Source: Marinobacter sp. F3R11 | GTDB taxonomy: Bacteria > Pseudomonadota > Gammaproteobacteria > Pseudomonadales > Oleiphilaceae | Length of the DNA stretch: 64,000 nucleotides | Assembly: GCF_003318275.1 (NCBI RefSeq) | Contig: NZ_QOCH01000013.1 | Location: 62,001 to 126,000, forward strand | Direction of reading: 5' to 3' | The notes under the pieces: model-generated | Seen by the model: the letters and a program-made list of their open reading frames with translations, nothing else | The model's database searches: none | What the model was told of the DNA's origin: nothing | Program-made: the position numbers and the translations under genes | Part shown: positions 1 through 8,749 of the stretch, piece by piece | Numbering within the stretch: position 1 is the first letter of the stretch | Layout: every line of letters begins with the position of its first letter

Positions 1-148
1 CGCAACGACGAACGAGTTGTTCAGCCAGAATCCTGGAGGTGTACGGAAGCTTGTCATAGGCCCCGGCCTGGATATCTTCGACAGCCTGACGGGTGTCGAA
101 ATAATCCAGGTCCGTGCCCGGAAGCGGTTTACGATAGTTAGTGTTCAT
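1..148 (-). CDS. acnD: 2-methylcitrate dehydratase (AcnD), N-terminal fragment
   Basis: Only the first 49 codons are inside the window; the gene runs off the left edge. The peptide starts MNTNYRKPLPGTDLDYFD and continues with a YDKLPYTSR segment, the characteristic amino end of the Fe-S dependent AcnD dehydratase of the methylcitrate cycle. AcnD dehydrates 2-methylcitrate in the cytoplasm during propionate breakdown. It follows prpC by 25 bases in the same direction, so it is the distal known gene of the prpB-prpC-acnD operon. PrpF would be expected next but lies outside. Confidence 0.85.
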   Translation of the reverse strand, partial: MNTNYRKPLPGTDLDYFDTRQAVEDIQAGAYDKLPYTSRILAEQLVRRC

Positions 149-173
149 CAGAAGACTCGTATTCGTTAATTAT

Positions 174-1304
174 TTAGGCGCGCTTCTCGATCGGCAACCA
201 TTCAGCATGATCCGGGCCGGTGTAATCTGCACTCGGGCGGATAATACGGTTATTGGCGCGCTGTTCTTTTACGTGGGCAGTCCAGCCTGATACCCGGGAC
301 ATAACAAAGATCGGGGTAAACAGCTCGGTCGGGATGCCCATAAAGTGATAGGTCGAGGCATGGAAGAAGTCAGCGTTACAGAACAGTTTCTTCTCACGCC
401 ACATGACTTCTTCACAACGGACAGAAACCGGGTACAGAACTGTGTCGCCTACTTCCCTGGCCAGCTTTTCGGACCACTTCTTGATGATCACGTTGCGCGG
501 ATCGGACACGCTGTATATTGCGTGACCAAAGCCCATGATTTTTTCCTTACGGGCCAGCATGCCCATCAGGCCTTCTTCTGCTTCATCCGGGCTCTGGAAT
601 CTTTGAATCAGTTCCATGGCCGCTTCGTTGGCGCCGCCGTGCAGAGGGCCGCGAAGCGTGCCGATCGCACCTGTCACACAGCTGTGAATGTCAGACAAGG
701 TGGAAGCACAAACGCGGGCAGTAAAGGTAGATGCGTTGAACTCGTGCTCTGCGTACAGAATCAGGGATACGTTCATCACCCGCTCATGCAGTTCACTGGG
801 CTTCTTGCCATGGAGCAACTCAAGGAAGTGGCCGCCGATAGAGTCGCATGTACCTTCGGTATCAATACGCACTCCGTCGTGAACAAAACGGTACCAATAA
901 GTGATGATGCCCGGGAAGGTCGCCAGCAGCCGGTCAATTTTGTCGTCCTGCTCGCTGAAGTCCATCTCGGTTTCCAGATTGCCCAGCATAGAGCAACCGG
1001 TACGCATCACATCCATAGGGTGGGCATCTTTGGGAATCTGCTCAAGCACGGTTTTCAAGGCATCGGGGAGGCCCCGCATGCTCTGAAGTTTCTTCTTGTA
1101 GGCATCCAGCTCCTGCTGGTTGGGCAGCTTGCCGCGTAGGAGCAGGTAAGCAACTTCTTCGAATTGAGCATTATCGGCCAGGTCGCTGACATCGTAACCG
1201 CGATAAGTCAGGCCCGTTCCGGTTTTACCAACGGTACACAGTGCAGTTTCACCAGCTACCTGACCGCGCAGGCCTGCGCCACCGAGTTTTTTTGCTTCTG
1301 CCAT
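174..1304 (-). CDS. prpC: 2-methylcitrate synthase
   Basis: 376 aa citrate-synthase-fold enzyme that condenses propionyl-CoA with oxaloacetate to 2-methylcitrate. Visible family motifs are GYDVSDLA near the amino end, the first catalytic histidine region in GPLHGGANEAAMELI (about residues 218-232), the second in GFGHAIYSVSDPR, and an RPSADYTGP block near the carboxyl end. Length and the LRGQVAGETALCTVG opening fit PrpC rather than GltA, which is about 430 aa. It sits directly after prpB (17-base gap) and before acnD, which settles methylcitrate over citrate synthase. Confidence 0.95.
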   Translation of the reverse strand: MAEAKKLGGAGLRGQVAGETALCTVGKTGTGLTYRGYDVSDLADNAQFEEVAYLLLRGKLPNQQELDAYKKKLQSMRGLPDALKTVLEQIPKDAHPMDVMRTGCSMLGNLETEMDFSEQDDKIDRLLATFPGIITYWYRFVHDGVRIDTEGTCDSIGGHFLELLHGKKPSELHERVMNVSLILYAEHEFNASTFTARVCASTLSDIHSCVTGAIGTLRGPLHGGANEAAMELIQRFQSPDEAEEGLMGMLARKEKIMGFGHAIYSVSDPRNVIIKKWSEKLAREVGDTVLYPVSVRCEEVMWREKKLFCNADFFHASTYHFMGIPTELFTPIFVMSRVSGWTAHVKEQRANNRIIRPSADYTGPDHAEWLPIEKRA

Positions 1305-1321
1305 GGGTCGCTCTCCTGTAA

Positions 1322-2209
1322 TTATTTTGACTGCTGGAACAACTGGTCCAGCTTCTGCTCGAATTCGTGATAGTTCAGATAATCGTACAGTTCCATACGA
1401 GTCTGCATCAGATCAACCACATCTTTCTGGTCGCCCTTCTCCAGAATATTCTGGTACACGGTTACCGCAGCTTTATTCATGGCGCGGAAAGCGCTCAGTG
1501 GGTACAGCACCATGCTGGCACCAGACTCGCCCAGTTCTTTACGGTTATATAGTGGCGTTGCGCCAAACTCGGTGATGTTCGCCAGCAGCGGCACGTCACC
1601 CAGAGCTTCGGAGAATGCCTTGTAGTGCTCAAGCTCGGTAACGGCTTCAGCAAAAATACCATCAGCACCAGCTTCAATGCAGGCTTTAGCGCGATCGATG
1701 GCTGCTTCCAGGCCTTCTTTCTGGAAGGCATCGGTGCGAGCCATGATAAAGAAATCTTTATCTACACGGGCATCGGCGGCTGCTTTGATCCGGTCAACCA
1801 TTTCTTCTTTGGAAACGATTTCCTTATTCGGACGATGCCCGCAACGCTTCTGGGCAACCTGATCTTCAATGTGCACGGCAGCCGCGCCTGCGCGTTCCAT
1901 TTCACGAATGGTTCGCGCAATATTGAACGCCCCGCCCCAACCTGTATCTATGTCCACAAGCAGCGGCAGATCTGTGGCTGCGGTGATGCGGCGTACATCT
2001 TCTACCACATCATTCATGCTGGTCATGCCCAGATCCGGCAGTCCGTATGAGGCATTGGCCACGCCGCCACCGGAAAGGTAGATAGCCTGATGCCCTACTT
2101 TTTCAGCCATCATGGCAGCGTAAGCATTGATAGTTCCTACGATCTGCAGGGGCTTGTTGTCGTTCAGGGCTTTGCGAAACCGCGCGCCCGGAGATAGCTT
2201 AGCGGACAT
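1322..2209 (-). CDS. prpB: 2-methylisocitrate lyase
   Basis: 295 aa ICL/PEPM-family enzyme that splits 2-methylisocitrate into pyruvate and succinate, the last step of the methylcitrate cycle. The catalytic cysteine motif [10 protein letters not shown] is present, as are the Mg-binding DIDTGWG segment and an ARTDA segment. I chose the ATG at 2209 ([12 protein letters not shown]) because a GAGGG ribosome site precedes it by seven bases and family members start there. An in-frame ATG at 2230 overlaps the regulator stop as ATGA and would add seven residues. Transcribed after the GntR regulator gene. Confidence 0.95.
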   Translation of the reverse strand: MSAKLSPGARFRKALNDNKPLQIVGTINAYAAMMAEKVGHQAIYLSGGGVANASYGLPDLGMTSMNDVVEDVRRITAATDLPLLVDIDTGWGGAFNIARTIREMERAGAAAVHIEDQVAQKRCGHRPNKEIVSKEEMVDRIKAAADARVDKDFFIMARTDAFQKEGLEAAIDRAKACIEAGADGIFAEAVTELEHYKAFSEALGDVPLLANITEFGATPLYNRKELGESGASMVLYPLSAFRAMNKAAVTVYQNILEKGDQKDVVDLMQTRMELYDYLNYHEFEQKLDQLFQQSK

Positions 2210-2226
2210 ATACTTTCCCTCTCTTA

Positions 2227-2907
2227 TCATATGGTTAAAACGCCTTCTTGAATCTTTTTCTCGATATTTTTACGAGCAGCATTGATGTGTCTTTTCATCA
2301 GAAATTCTGCGAGCTCTCCATCACGCTGGGCGATGGCTTCCACAATACGACGGTGCTCCCCGAGAGCAAGGTGGGGGCGGCCAGCGGAGGTGCTTAACCG
2401 GTAACGATACATACGCACCATGTAATAAAGGTCGCCCAGAAGCATCTGGGCCAGTTTTGTATTCCGGCTACCGGTGGCAATTCGATGGTGAAAATCATAA
2501 TCCCCTTCAGCCTGATAATAGGCCTGACCACGGGCTTCGTCGATCATGGCTTCGTGAGAATCCAGGGTGGCCTTGAGATCAGCGATTTCCTGGTCGGTCA
2601 TGCGTTCGGCCGCCTGACGAGCAGCCAAACCTTCCATGACCTCCCTTATGCGGTACAACTCCACCAGTTCCGAGGTGCTCAGAGAAACAACTTTTACGCC
2701 GGCATGGGGGCGACGAACCAGTAGCCCCCGGGATTCCAGACGGCCAAGAGCCTCCCGAAGGGGGCCTCGCGTCAAATCGAAACGGGCACAAAGATCCAGC
2801 TCGCCGATTTTATCCCCTGGAGCGAGATCGCCTTTAACGATCGCCGTTTGCAGACAATCAAAAGCCTCATCGGCGCGGGTGTAGGTTTGTGAAGCGATAT
2901 CCGACAT
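2227..2907 (-). CDS. GntR/FadR-family regulator of the propionate operon
   Basis: 226 aa regulator with an N-terminal winged HTH (about residues 10-75, including [19 protein letters not shown]) and a C-terminal FCD ligand-binding domain with an FHHRIA metal-site motif. It is the first gene of the prpB-prpC-acnD unit and overlaps or abuts prpB, so it almost certainly controls methylcitrate metabolism, probably as a repressor relieved by a pathway intermediate. Its start ATG has no clear Shine-Dalgarno; one of the palindromic operators lies a few bases upstream of it. The ligand cannot be read from the sequence. Confidence 0.88.
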   Translation of the reverse strand: MSDIASQTYTRADEAFDCLQTAIVKGDLAPGDKIGELDLCARFDLTRGPLREALGRLESRGLLVRRPHAGVKVVSLSTSELVELYRIREVMEGLAARQAAERMTDQEIADLKATLDSHEAMIDEARGQAYYQAEGDYDFHHRIATGSRNTKLAQMLLGDLYYMVRMYRYRLSTSAGRPHLALGEHRRIVEAIAQRDGELAEFLMKRHINAARKNIEKKIQEGVLTI

Positions 2908-2910
2908 ATT

Positions 2911-2920
2911 TTGTCAACAA
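2911..2920. promoter_or_regulatory. Operator 1 for the GntR regulator
   Basis: Core TTGTCAACAA, the same core as in two sites further upstream. It lies between the predicted transcription start and the regulator's ATG, where a bound repressor would block transcription. Assignment to the adjacent GntR protein is inference from position and repetition. Confidence 0.6.
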
Positions 2921-2939
2921 TATTAACTATTATTGGCGA

Positions 2940-2968
2940 AATCTACGCCAGACACCCAATATTGTCAA
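2940..2968 (-). promoter_or_regulatory. Sigma-70-type promoter of the prp operon
   Basis: On the minus strand a perfect TTGACA (-35, 2963-2968) is followed after 17 bases by TAGATT (-10, 2940-2945). The -35 box is embedded in operator 2, so regulator binding would mask it. The predicted leader before the regulator gene is about 25 nt. Confidence 0.65.
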
Positions 2969-2972
2969 CAAT
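2961..2972. promoter_or_regulatory. Operator 2 for the GntR regulator
   Basis: ATTGTCAACAAT, a 12-bp near-palindrome covering the -35 box of the prp promoter. It shares its pattern with operator 1 (51 bp away centre to centre) and operator 3 (22 bp away), spacings close to whole helical turns. Confidence 0.65.
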
Positions 2973-2982
2973 TTGAAATTTA

Positions 2983-2994
2983 ATTGTTAACAAT
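2983..2994. promoter_or_regulatory. Operator 3 for the GntR regulator
   Basis: ATTGTTAACAAT, a perfect 12-bp palindrome just upstream of the -35 box and two helical turns from operator 2. It is the most symmetric of the three sites. Confidence 0.65.
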
Positions 2995-3026
2995 CCTGAA
3001 GGCTGTAACTACTGACTTCCGGTAAA

Positions 3027-4613
3027 TCAGTAGAGCTTTCGACTGGATGCAGGTGGCGGGGTGTACTGGTAAACCCAGGTTTCAGTGAGAGGCTCCTGCC
3101 CCAAACGCAGAAACATGCGAATATTGATGGGCTCCTCCGAGTCACCCGGAACCAGATCGAACATAGCCCGGTAGCCATTGATTGCAGACAATGGGCGCGC
3201 TGAGGTTATTTCCACCTCGCCCCGGCTTACACTGATAACAGCTTCTACCTCAGCATTATCACCCAACATCTCAAGTACACCTCCCGCGAAATCTACGGCA
3301 AAGCGCCACGAGAAATATTCACGTTTCTGACCGATGACACCGCCCAGACCGGTTCGGGTCGCCTGCACGGTCGCAAGTTCACGCGGGTTGACCGGCGCCC
3401 CCTCCCCCCAGTGCAACCTGTAGGAAAACAGGTATTCCTGCCCTGGTTTAAGCGCTTGCTGCGGATGCCAGAATGCAACAATATTGTCGAAGGTTTCATC
3501 CACCGTTGGGATTTCCACCAGGTCAATACTACCCCGGCCCCATTGGTTTTTTGGCTCAACCCAGACGCTGGGGCGACGCTCATAGAACACTCCGTCGTCC
3601 TGATAATGATCAAAATCCCGGTCCCGCTGCAACAAGCCGAAGCCCCGGGGATTATTGTCGATGAAGCTGTTAAAGCGGAGGTGTGCCGGATTCTCAAGTG
3701 GGCGCCAAAGCCATTCTCCATTGCCTGACAAGATTGCCAGCCCGTCAGAGTCATGAATCTCCGGGCGCCAGTCGTAATCCATGCGCTGATCATTTTCGCC
3801 AACCTGATACATGCTGGTCAGAGGCGCAATCCCCGCCCGTTTGATTTCCGTGCGCGGGTACAGGGCTACATCTACATCCATGACCATGTTACGGCCCGGA
3901 TCAAGCACAAATGCATAAGCGCCAGTGGTACTTGGGGAATCAAGCAATGCCCATACCCGTATAACCTGGCTGCCGGGTTGAGGGCGCTCCAGCCAGAAAG
4001 CACTGAACCTGGGGAACTCCTCTTCGCCGTTTACGCCGGTATCAATGGCCAGCCCCCTGGCAGACATGCCGTATTGCATTTCCGAGCCCACCGCCCGGAA
4101 ATAACTTGCACCAAGAAAAGCAGCAAGGTCCAGAGAGAAGTTTGTCTGGTAGTGAAGGCGAAAGCCCGCATAACCAAGATTGCCCGGCAGGTCGCCAAGC
4201 GGCTGTTCACCTTCGTAATCAAAAAATTCCGGGTTGTAACGAAGCTCTGTTGCTTTGCCGTCAATCACCTCATAAAGGGTAACCGGAGATTGGAAATACA
4301 GCCCGAGATGGAAGAGCTGAGCCTGAAAGGCTGATTCGCTATCAGCCCATAGCGCATGATCCTTGCGAAAGCGGATGGCCTGGTAATCGTCCCAGGAGAT
4401 CTGCCTGAGGCTCTGCGGCAACTCACCTTCATGTGAAATAAAGGGTTGTGCCGCCAGTTCCCGGGCGTAGCCCTTAAGCCAGGCATAGTTAAAGGTAGCA
4501 TTGCTATTGCTACCATCTGACTCGGTTTTCTGCGCCCAGACCAAAGAAGTCAGCGGCAAGCTGCTGGCACCAAACCCTGATATAAGCGTTTTTACGAGGG
4601 TCCGTCGGTCCAT
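3027..4613 (-). CDS. opgD: Glucan biosynthesis protein D, Tat-exported
   Basis: 528 aa periplasmic protein of the MdoG/OpgG family, which shapes the backbone of osmoregulated periplasmic glucans. The start at 4613 is set by an AAGGAG seven bases upstream and gives MDRRTLVKTLISGFG, a twin-arginine signal as in OpgD, whereas OpgG uses Sec. Family blocks visible are QIHDSD-like EIHDSDGLAIL, NNPRGFGLLQRDRDF, RPSVWVEPKNQWG and a TETWVYQYTPPP tail. It follows opgH by 77 bases and ends the glucan operon. OpgG is an alternative name, but the Tat signal and the carboxyl end favour OpgD. Confidence 0.9.
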   Translation of the reverse strand: MDRRTLVKTLISGFGASSLPLTSLVWAQKTESDGSNSNATFNYAWLKGYARELAAQPFISHEGELPQSLRQISWDDYQAIRFRKDHALWADSESAFQAQLFHLGLYFQSPVTLYEVIDGKATELRYNPEFFDYEGEQPLGDLPGNLGYAGFRLHYQTNFSLDLAAFLGASYFRAVGSEMQYGMSARGLAIDTGVNGEEEFPRFSAFWLERPQPGSQVIRVWALLDSPSTTGAYAFVLDPGRNMVMDVDVALYPRTEIKRAGIAPLTSMYQVGENDQRMDYDWRPEIHDSDGLAILSGNGEWLWRPLENPAHLRFNSFIDNNPRGFGLLQRDRDFDHYQDDGVFYERRPSVWVEPKNQWGRGSIDLVEIPTVDETFDNIVAFWHPQQALKPGQEYLFSYRLHWGEGAPVNPRELATVQATRTGLGGVIGQKREYFSWRFAVDFAGGVLEMLGDNAEVEAVISVSRGEVEITSARPLSAINGYRAMFDLVPGDSEEPINIRMFLRLGQEPLTETWVYQYTPPPASSRKLY

Positions 4614-4690
4614 AGTCTTTCTCCTTCTGACAGGAAACAATCAGATTTAATGTATGAGTCGTATAAAACTATGTGTCTCTCGCTTGCGGC

Positions 4691-6787
4691 TTAAGTTTGA
4701 GCATTCAGCCTTCCGATAGCGCGCCCCCAAAAACTGTCGGGGGCAGCTCGCCAGGCGCCTTCGTGTAAGGCTCTGAGTGATTGCCGGTCCCTGGCAATCT
4801 GGCTCATTTCAGAACGCGACAACGCGCCCGGACCACCTTCAAGACACCGCGCCACACAAGACTCCAGCTCCACCTTGCGTGAACCAAGCCGGTGATCCCA
4901 GGCCAGAACCTGGTGCAGACAATTGTGATCACGCCTCAACACTGCCTGCTCAAGTGGTGTAAGCGGGGAACCTGTATCGTCCCGGGAACGGAACGATACA
5001 GCATCATCAAGCAAAGGCATTGTTCTGATCTCCTCAGGTATAAGCAGGAGCTGATGTTTCCTGAGAGCCTTCCCGAGAGAATTCCGGCTAAGGTAGACCG
5101 CCGTCGGCGCAGCCAGAATCAGCGGCAAAGCCACAGGCAATGACCAGAGGAAAAACATGGTGTCCAGACTCCAGGCAAATGCAGACCAGCCAGCACCCAA
5201 CAACATCCCGGGCAGCTGGGTGATCAGCGCTTCCTTCCAGCCTGCTTCTTCTGTGCGGTTTTGCCCGGCCCATTGCAGGGAAACATTGAGAAGAGCCGAG
5301 ACCACATAGCGACTGTGTGCCCACATGCGTACCGGGGCCAGCAACACCGAAATAACGATTTCCAGCATGACACTGCTGAACAGACGAAAAAAACCACCAA
5401 ACTCTTTGGTAAATCTGTGAATCATGGCGTCAAGAATTGCCAGGAACTTTGGCAGAAACAACAGAGCCAGGGTACTCAGGGCAAGGCCCAGGGCCCACTC
5501 TGGCCGCCATTCAGGCCAGAGCGGGAAAAGCCCCTGGTGGCCATCAGGAAAGTATTCAATTGGTGAAAGCGTCATATCGGCAGCTGCGATCGTGGTCAGG
5601 ATCAGGAAACCCAGCCACAACGGGGAAGCGACGTACGCCATAATACCGTTGAGAAACGCCATCCGGTGGGCAAAACGAAGGCCAGGCTCCCGCAACATAA
5701 CCCAAAGATGCTGCAGATTACCTTTAGCCCAGCGACTGTCCCGGGCCAATTCGTCAGCCAGGGTTGGCGGTGACTCTTCATAACTGCCATTGAGGCCTGG
5801 CTCCAGCCATACCTCGTAACCGGCACGCCCCATATAGGCAGCCTCAACAAAATCATGACTCATGATAGGGCCACCGAAGATTCCGAAACCAGGCAACTTT
5901 CGCAGCCCGCAGTGTTTCATGAAGGGTTCTGTTCGGAGAATGGCGTTATGGCCCCAGAACGCCGCATCGCCCATCTGGATAGCCGCCAGCCCGCTGGCGA
6001 ACAAGGTGGAGTAGAAGCGGTTGGCAAATTGTTGAATCCGGGCAAACAGGGATTGGCCATTTATGATATTCGGATTGGTCTGAAGGATACCAACGCCAGG
6101 TTCGCGCTCCATCAGCTGTACCATGCGGACAATGGTGGCTCCCGTCATCAGGCTGTCTGCATCCAGAACCACCATATACCTGCAACGCCTGCCCCACCGG
6201 CGGAGAAAATCGGCAACGTTGCCGCTTTTGTAGTTGAGGTTTACCGGGCGCCGGCGATAAAAAATCCGCCCCTCACCTCCAAGCTCTTTCGCCAATTGGC
6301 TCCAGGCAACCTGCTCTTCCAGCCAGACATCGGGGTCCCGACTATCAGAGAGGATGTAAAACTCGAAATGATCAATATGACCGGTACGCTCAATATCCCT
6401 GTATACAGCTTTAAGACCGCTTAGCGTCCAATGCACAGGTTCATGATAGACAGGCAGCAATACAGCTGTTTTCGCCAAAGGCGTTTCCAGTATTTCTGCT
6501 TCTTTATGACGTTTGAGTATGGAATGGCGATCACCTCCCGTCAGCCTGATAACAAACCCGAATACAGCAGTCCAGAACCCGACAGCTATCCAGGCGTACA
6601 GGATGGCAAAAAGCACCAACATGCCAATTTCGAGAAAGGTGCCACCGTGATACGGCAAGACCCAAAGCAGGTAGTAGCAAGCTACAGCCGTCTGGCCGAA
6701 TACAAACAGCATCAACACTGCACGACGCAGGTTGGCTACCATTCTCCAGGGGTGTTTCGTGGAGGTTTCCGCAGTGGGGCTACCCAT
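4691..6787 (-). CDS. opgH: Glucan glucosyltransferase H
   Basis: About 698 aa inner-membrane GT2 glucosyltransferase that polymerises and exports the glucan backbone from UDP-glucose. Two membrane segments lie at about residues 23-45 and 55-82, then the catalytic domain with LPVYHEP, the DAD motif (about 209-211) and RDSRWAKGNLQH, then several C-terminal membrane segments. E. coli OpgH is about 847 aa with a long cytoplasmic amino end; here the first membrane segment begins near residue 23, so most of that end is missing. The start overlaps the upstream small gene; GTG at 6793 is an alternative. Confidence 0.93.
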   Translation of the reverse strand: MGSPTAETSTKHPWRMVANLRRAVLMLFVFGQTAVACYYLLWVLPYHGGTFLEIGMLVLFAILYAWIAVGFWTAVFGFVIRLTGGDRHSILKRHKEAEILETPLAKTAVLLPVYHEPVHWTLSGLKAVYRDIERTGHIDHFEFYILSDSRDPDVWLEEQVAWSQLAKELGGEGRIFYRRRPVNLNYKSGNVADFLRRWGRRCRYMVVLDADSLMTGATIVRMVQLMEREPGVGILQTNPNIINGQSLFARIQQFANRFYSTLFASGLAAIQMGDAAFWGHNAILRTEPFMKHCGLRKLPGFGIFGGPIMSHDFVEAAYMGRAGYEVWLEPGLNGSYEESPPTLADELARDSRWAKGNLQHLWVMLREPGLRFAHRMAFLNGIMAYVASPLWLGFLILTTIAAADMTLSPIEYFPDGHQGLFPLWPEWRPEWALGLALSTLALLFLPKFLAILDAMIHRFTKEFGGFFRLFSSVMLEIVISVLLAPVRMWAHSRYVVSALLNVSLQWAGQNRTEEAGWKEALITQLPGMLLGAGWSAFAWSLDTMFFLWSLPVALPLILAAPTAVYLSRNSLGKALRKHQLLLIPEEIRTMPLLDDAVSFRSRDDTGSPLTPLEQAVLRRDHNCLHQVLAWDHRLGSRKVELESCVARCLEGGPGALSRSEMSQIARDRQSLRALHEGAWRAAPDSFWGRAIGRLNAQT

Positions 6788-7049
6788 GGCCACGATACCC
6801 TATGCTACCCCGGTTCAGGGGCGGCGCTACCACTGGAATCAGGGCTTCGGGTATCGCAAAGTAATCCGGCAACCGGTCCATAACGTTCTTCAAAAGGCGA
6901 TGACCACCTTCATCCTCGCCAACTTCAGCCATGGCATCGTCAATAAGCTGCAGCATTTGCCGGCAGCGCTCACTGGTCATTTCGACGCCCGCCTCACACA
7001 GATAGCTGTATACCCGGCTGAATACATGCTGAAAGGAAATATCTTCCAT
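6780..7049 (-). CDS. Small unknown protein between opgG and opgH
   Basis: 89 aa, starting at an ATG with a strong GGGGGAG site six bases upstream. I do not recognise a family. It is mostly helical and acidic in the first two thirds (MEDISFQHVFSRVYSYL...), has two cysteines, and ends in a Pro/Gly-rich tail. There is no signal peptide or membrane segment, so it is probably cytoplasmic. The stop overlaps the opgH start, implying translational coupling. A role in controlling OpgH or glucan synthesis is inference from position only. Confidence 0.75.
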   Translation of the reverse strand: MEDISFQHVFSRVYSYLCEAGVEMTSERCRQMLQLIDDAMAEVGEDEGGHRLLKNVMDRLPDYFAIPEALIPVVAPPLNRGSIGYRGHG

Positions 7050-7083
7050 ATTTGTCTCCCCCTGTCTCGGCTTTCGGTCAAAG

Positions 7084-8634
7084 CTACTTCGGAATGCCAC
7101 GAATGTCTGTTGAAGGTCCTAGCAGATAGGTCCATGTCTCTGTGACGGGCTTGTTCTCCTTGCTGAGGAAGCCTCGCAATTCAAGCGGTTGGTCTGGTGC
7201 AGGGTTAGCAAGAATTGACAAGCGCCACACGTCGCTGGCTTCAATGTATTCAACAAAGTGCTCGATTATTTCAACGCCTTTACCACCGCTAACCTGGCTC
7301 ACAACCGCCGCATCGGGACGCAACCCCGCCAGTTCACCACCTTTGAAATCCACAATCAGCCGCAAAGCCTCGCCGGAATCACCGGATCCGCTGCCCTTGC
7401 CGACAAACGTCCGTACAGCCCGGCCACTTGCCTGCCCGGTAATATCCGGCTCACCAAATATCACGGAGTATTCAAGGTTGCGGCTCGTCCCGGATTTGAC
7501 CGCTTGATCCGGCTTGAAGAAAGCAACAATGTTATCGTTGGATTCCGCCCCGGACGGAATTTCTACAAGCACAACTTCGCCTTCACCCCAGCCATCTTCG
7601 CCAGCACCGGTAGGTTTCACCCACATACTTGGCCGGCGATCGTAGCGTGCTTCACTGTCCTGAAAATCGTGGAACTGCCGATCGCGCTGAATCAGGCCAA
7701 AGCCGCCGAGCCGCTGAACATGGTGATAACTCAACTGCAGCCTGGCGGGGTTTACAAGTGGACGCCAGAGCCACTCACCTGTTATGTCATCGTTGATCAG
7801 CAGACCTTTGGAATCATGTACCTGCGGACGCCACTCTCCCCGTGGACGCAGAGTGTTGTCGCCATAGAAAAACATGGAGGTAAGCGGAGCCTGCCCTAAC
7901 TGATCAATGTCGTCCCGGAAAAACAGCTGGGCCGTAACATCCATCCGGGTGCTTTTACCGGGGCGGATTTCAAAGCGATAAGCGCCCGTCAGGCTTGGCC
8001 CATCGAGCAGACCATATACCACCATGACATCGGCTCCGGCCCTGGGGTGCTCCATCCAGAATTCGGTAAATGCCGGAAATTCCTCACCGGAAGGCAAACC
8101 TGTGTCTACAGCGACACCCCGGCCGGAGAGCCCGAAGCTCTGGTTTGCGCCCACGCCACGGAAATAACTTGCACCGCCAAACACCAGAAACTGGTTTTGC
8201 TCACCCGTCCCCGACAAAGGATAAGTTAACTTGAATCCGGCATAACCGAGATCTGCCGGAATCCTTTTCGCAAGTTCAGGGTTGGGATAGTCAAAACTGG
8301 CCTTGTCGAACCCGATCGGGTGAACACCTTCACTGTCAACAACATGGAGCCTGACTGCATTGGAATAGAAACTCCCCTGGGGAATCATCATCACCTGAAA
8401 CCGCGACCCGCCAGAGCGCCAGAGACTCTGTTCAGGCCTGAACCGAATCGACTGGTAGTCGGAATAACCAAGGTTACGGAGGAAATCCGGAGCCCTGGGT
8501 GGCTCCTTATAGGTTTCATCTGACATGGTTCTGGCTTTGTCGATCACATCGTTGAACCCGAATGCCTTAGCATGTCCGGAAAACGTGATCACAGAAATCA
8601 GAGTAAAAAATATAGGCAGCCGTGATCCAGTCAT
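7084..8634 (-). CDS. opgG: Glucan biosynthesis protein G
   Basis: 516 aa periplasmic protein needed with OpgH to build the glucan backbone. An AAGGAG site seven bases before the ATG at 8634 fixes the start, giving a Sec signal peptide that ends near SGHAKA. Conserved blocks include NLGYSDYQSIRFRPE, GASYFRGVG, SGRGVAVDTG, GFGLIQRDRQFHDFQD and RPSMWVKPTG. It heads the opgG-orf-opgH-opgD gene set, with 34 bases to the next gene. Two MdoG-family paralogues in one operon, one Sec and one Tat, suggest different branching or trimming roles. Confidence 0.92.
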   Translation of the reverse strand: MTGSRLPIFFTLISVITFSGHAKAFGFNDVIDKARTMSDETYKEPPRAPDFLRNLGYSDYQSIRFRPEQSLWRSGGSRFQVMMIPQGSFYSNAVRLHVVDSEGVHPIGFDKASFDYPNPELAKRIPADLGYAGFKLTYPLSGTGEQNQFLVFGGASYFRGVGANQSFGLSGRGVAVDTGLPSGEEFPAFTEFWMEHPRAGADVMVVYGLLDGPSLTGAYRFEIRPGKSTRMDVTAQLFFRDDIDQLGQAPLTSMFFYGDNTLRPRGEWRPQVHDSKGLLINDDITGEWLWRPLVNPARLQLSYHHVQRLGGFGLIQRDRQFHDFQDSEARYDRRPSMWVKPTGAGEDGWGEGEVVLVEIPSGAESNDNIVAFFKPDQAVKSGTSRNLEYSVIFGEPDITGQASGRAVRTFVGKGSGSGDSGEALRLIVDFKGGELAGLRPDAAVVSQVSGGKGVEIIEHFVEYIEASDVWRLSILANPAPDQPLELRGFLSKENKPVTETWTYLLGPSTDIRGIPK

Positions 8635-8749
8635 CGCCAAACTCCTTGTAAACCAGCTTCCCAATGTAACACCCAGTGTGAGGCAGGCCTCAAGTGACAT
8701 CTTAGTAACGAGGCGTCAAGAAACAGTAAAGCAGGAGGAGTGTCAGATG

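Noticed and set aside
345..1139. Plus-strand open frame inside prpC
   Set aside because: Antisense shadow of a full-length citrate-synthase-type gene.
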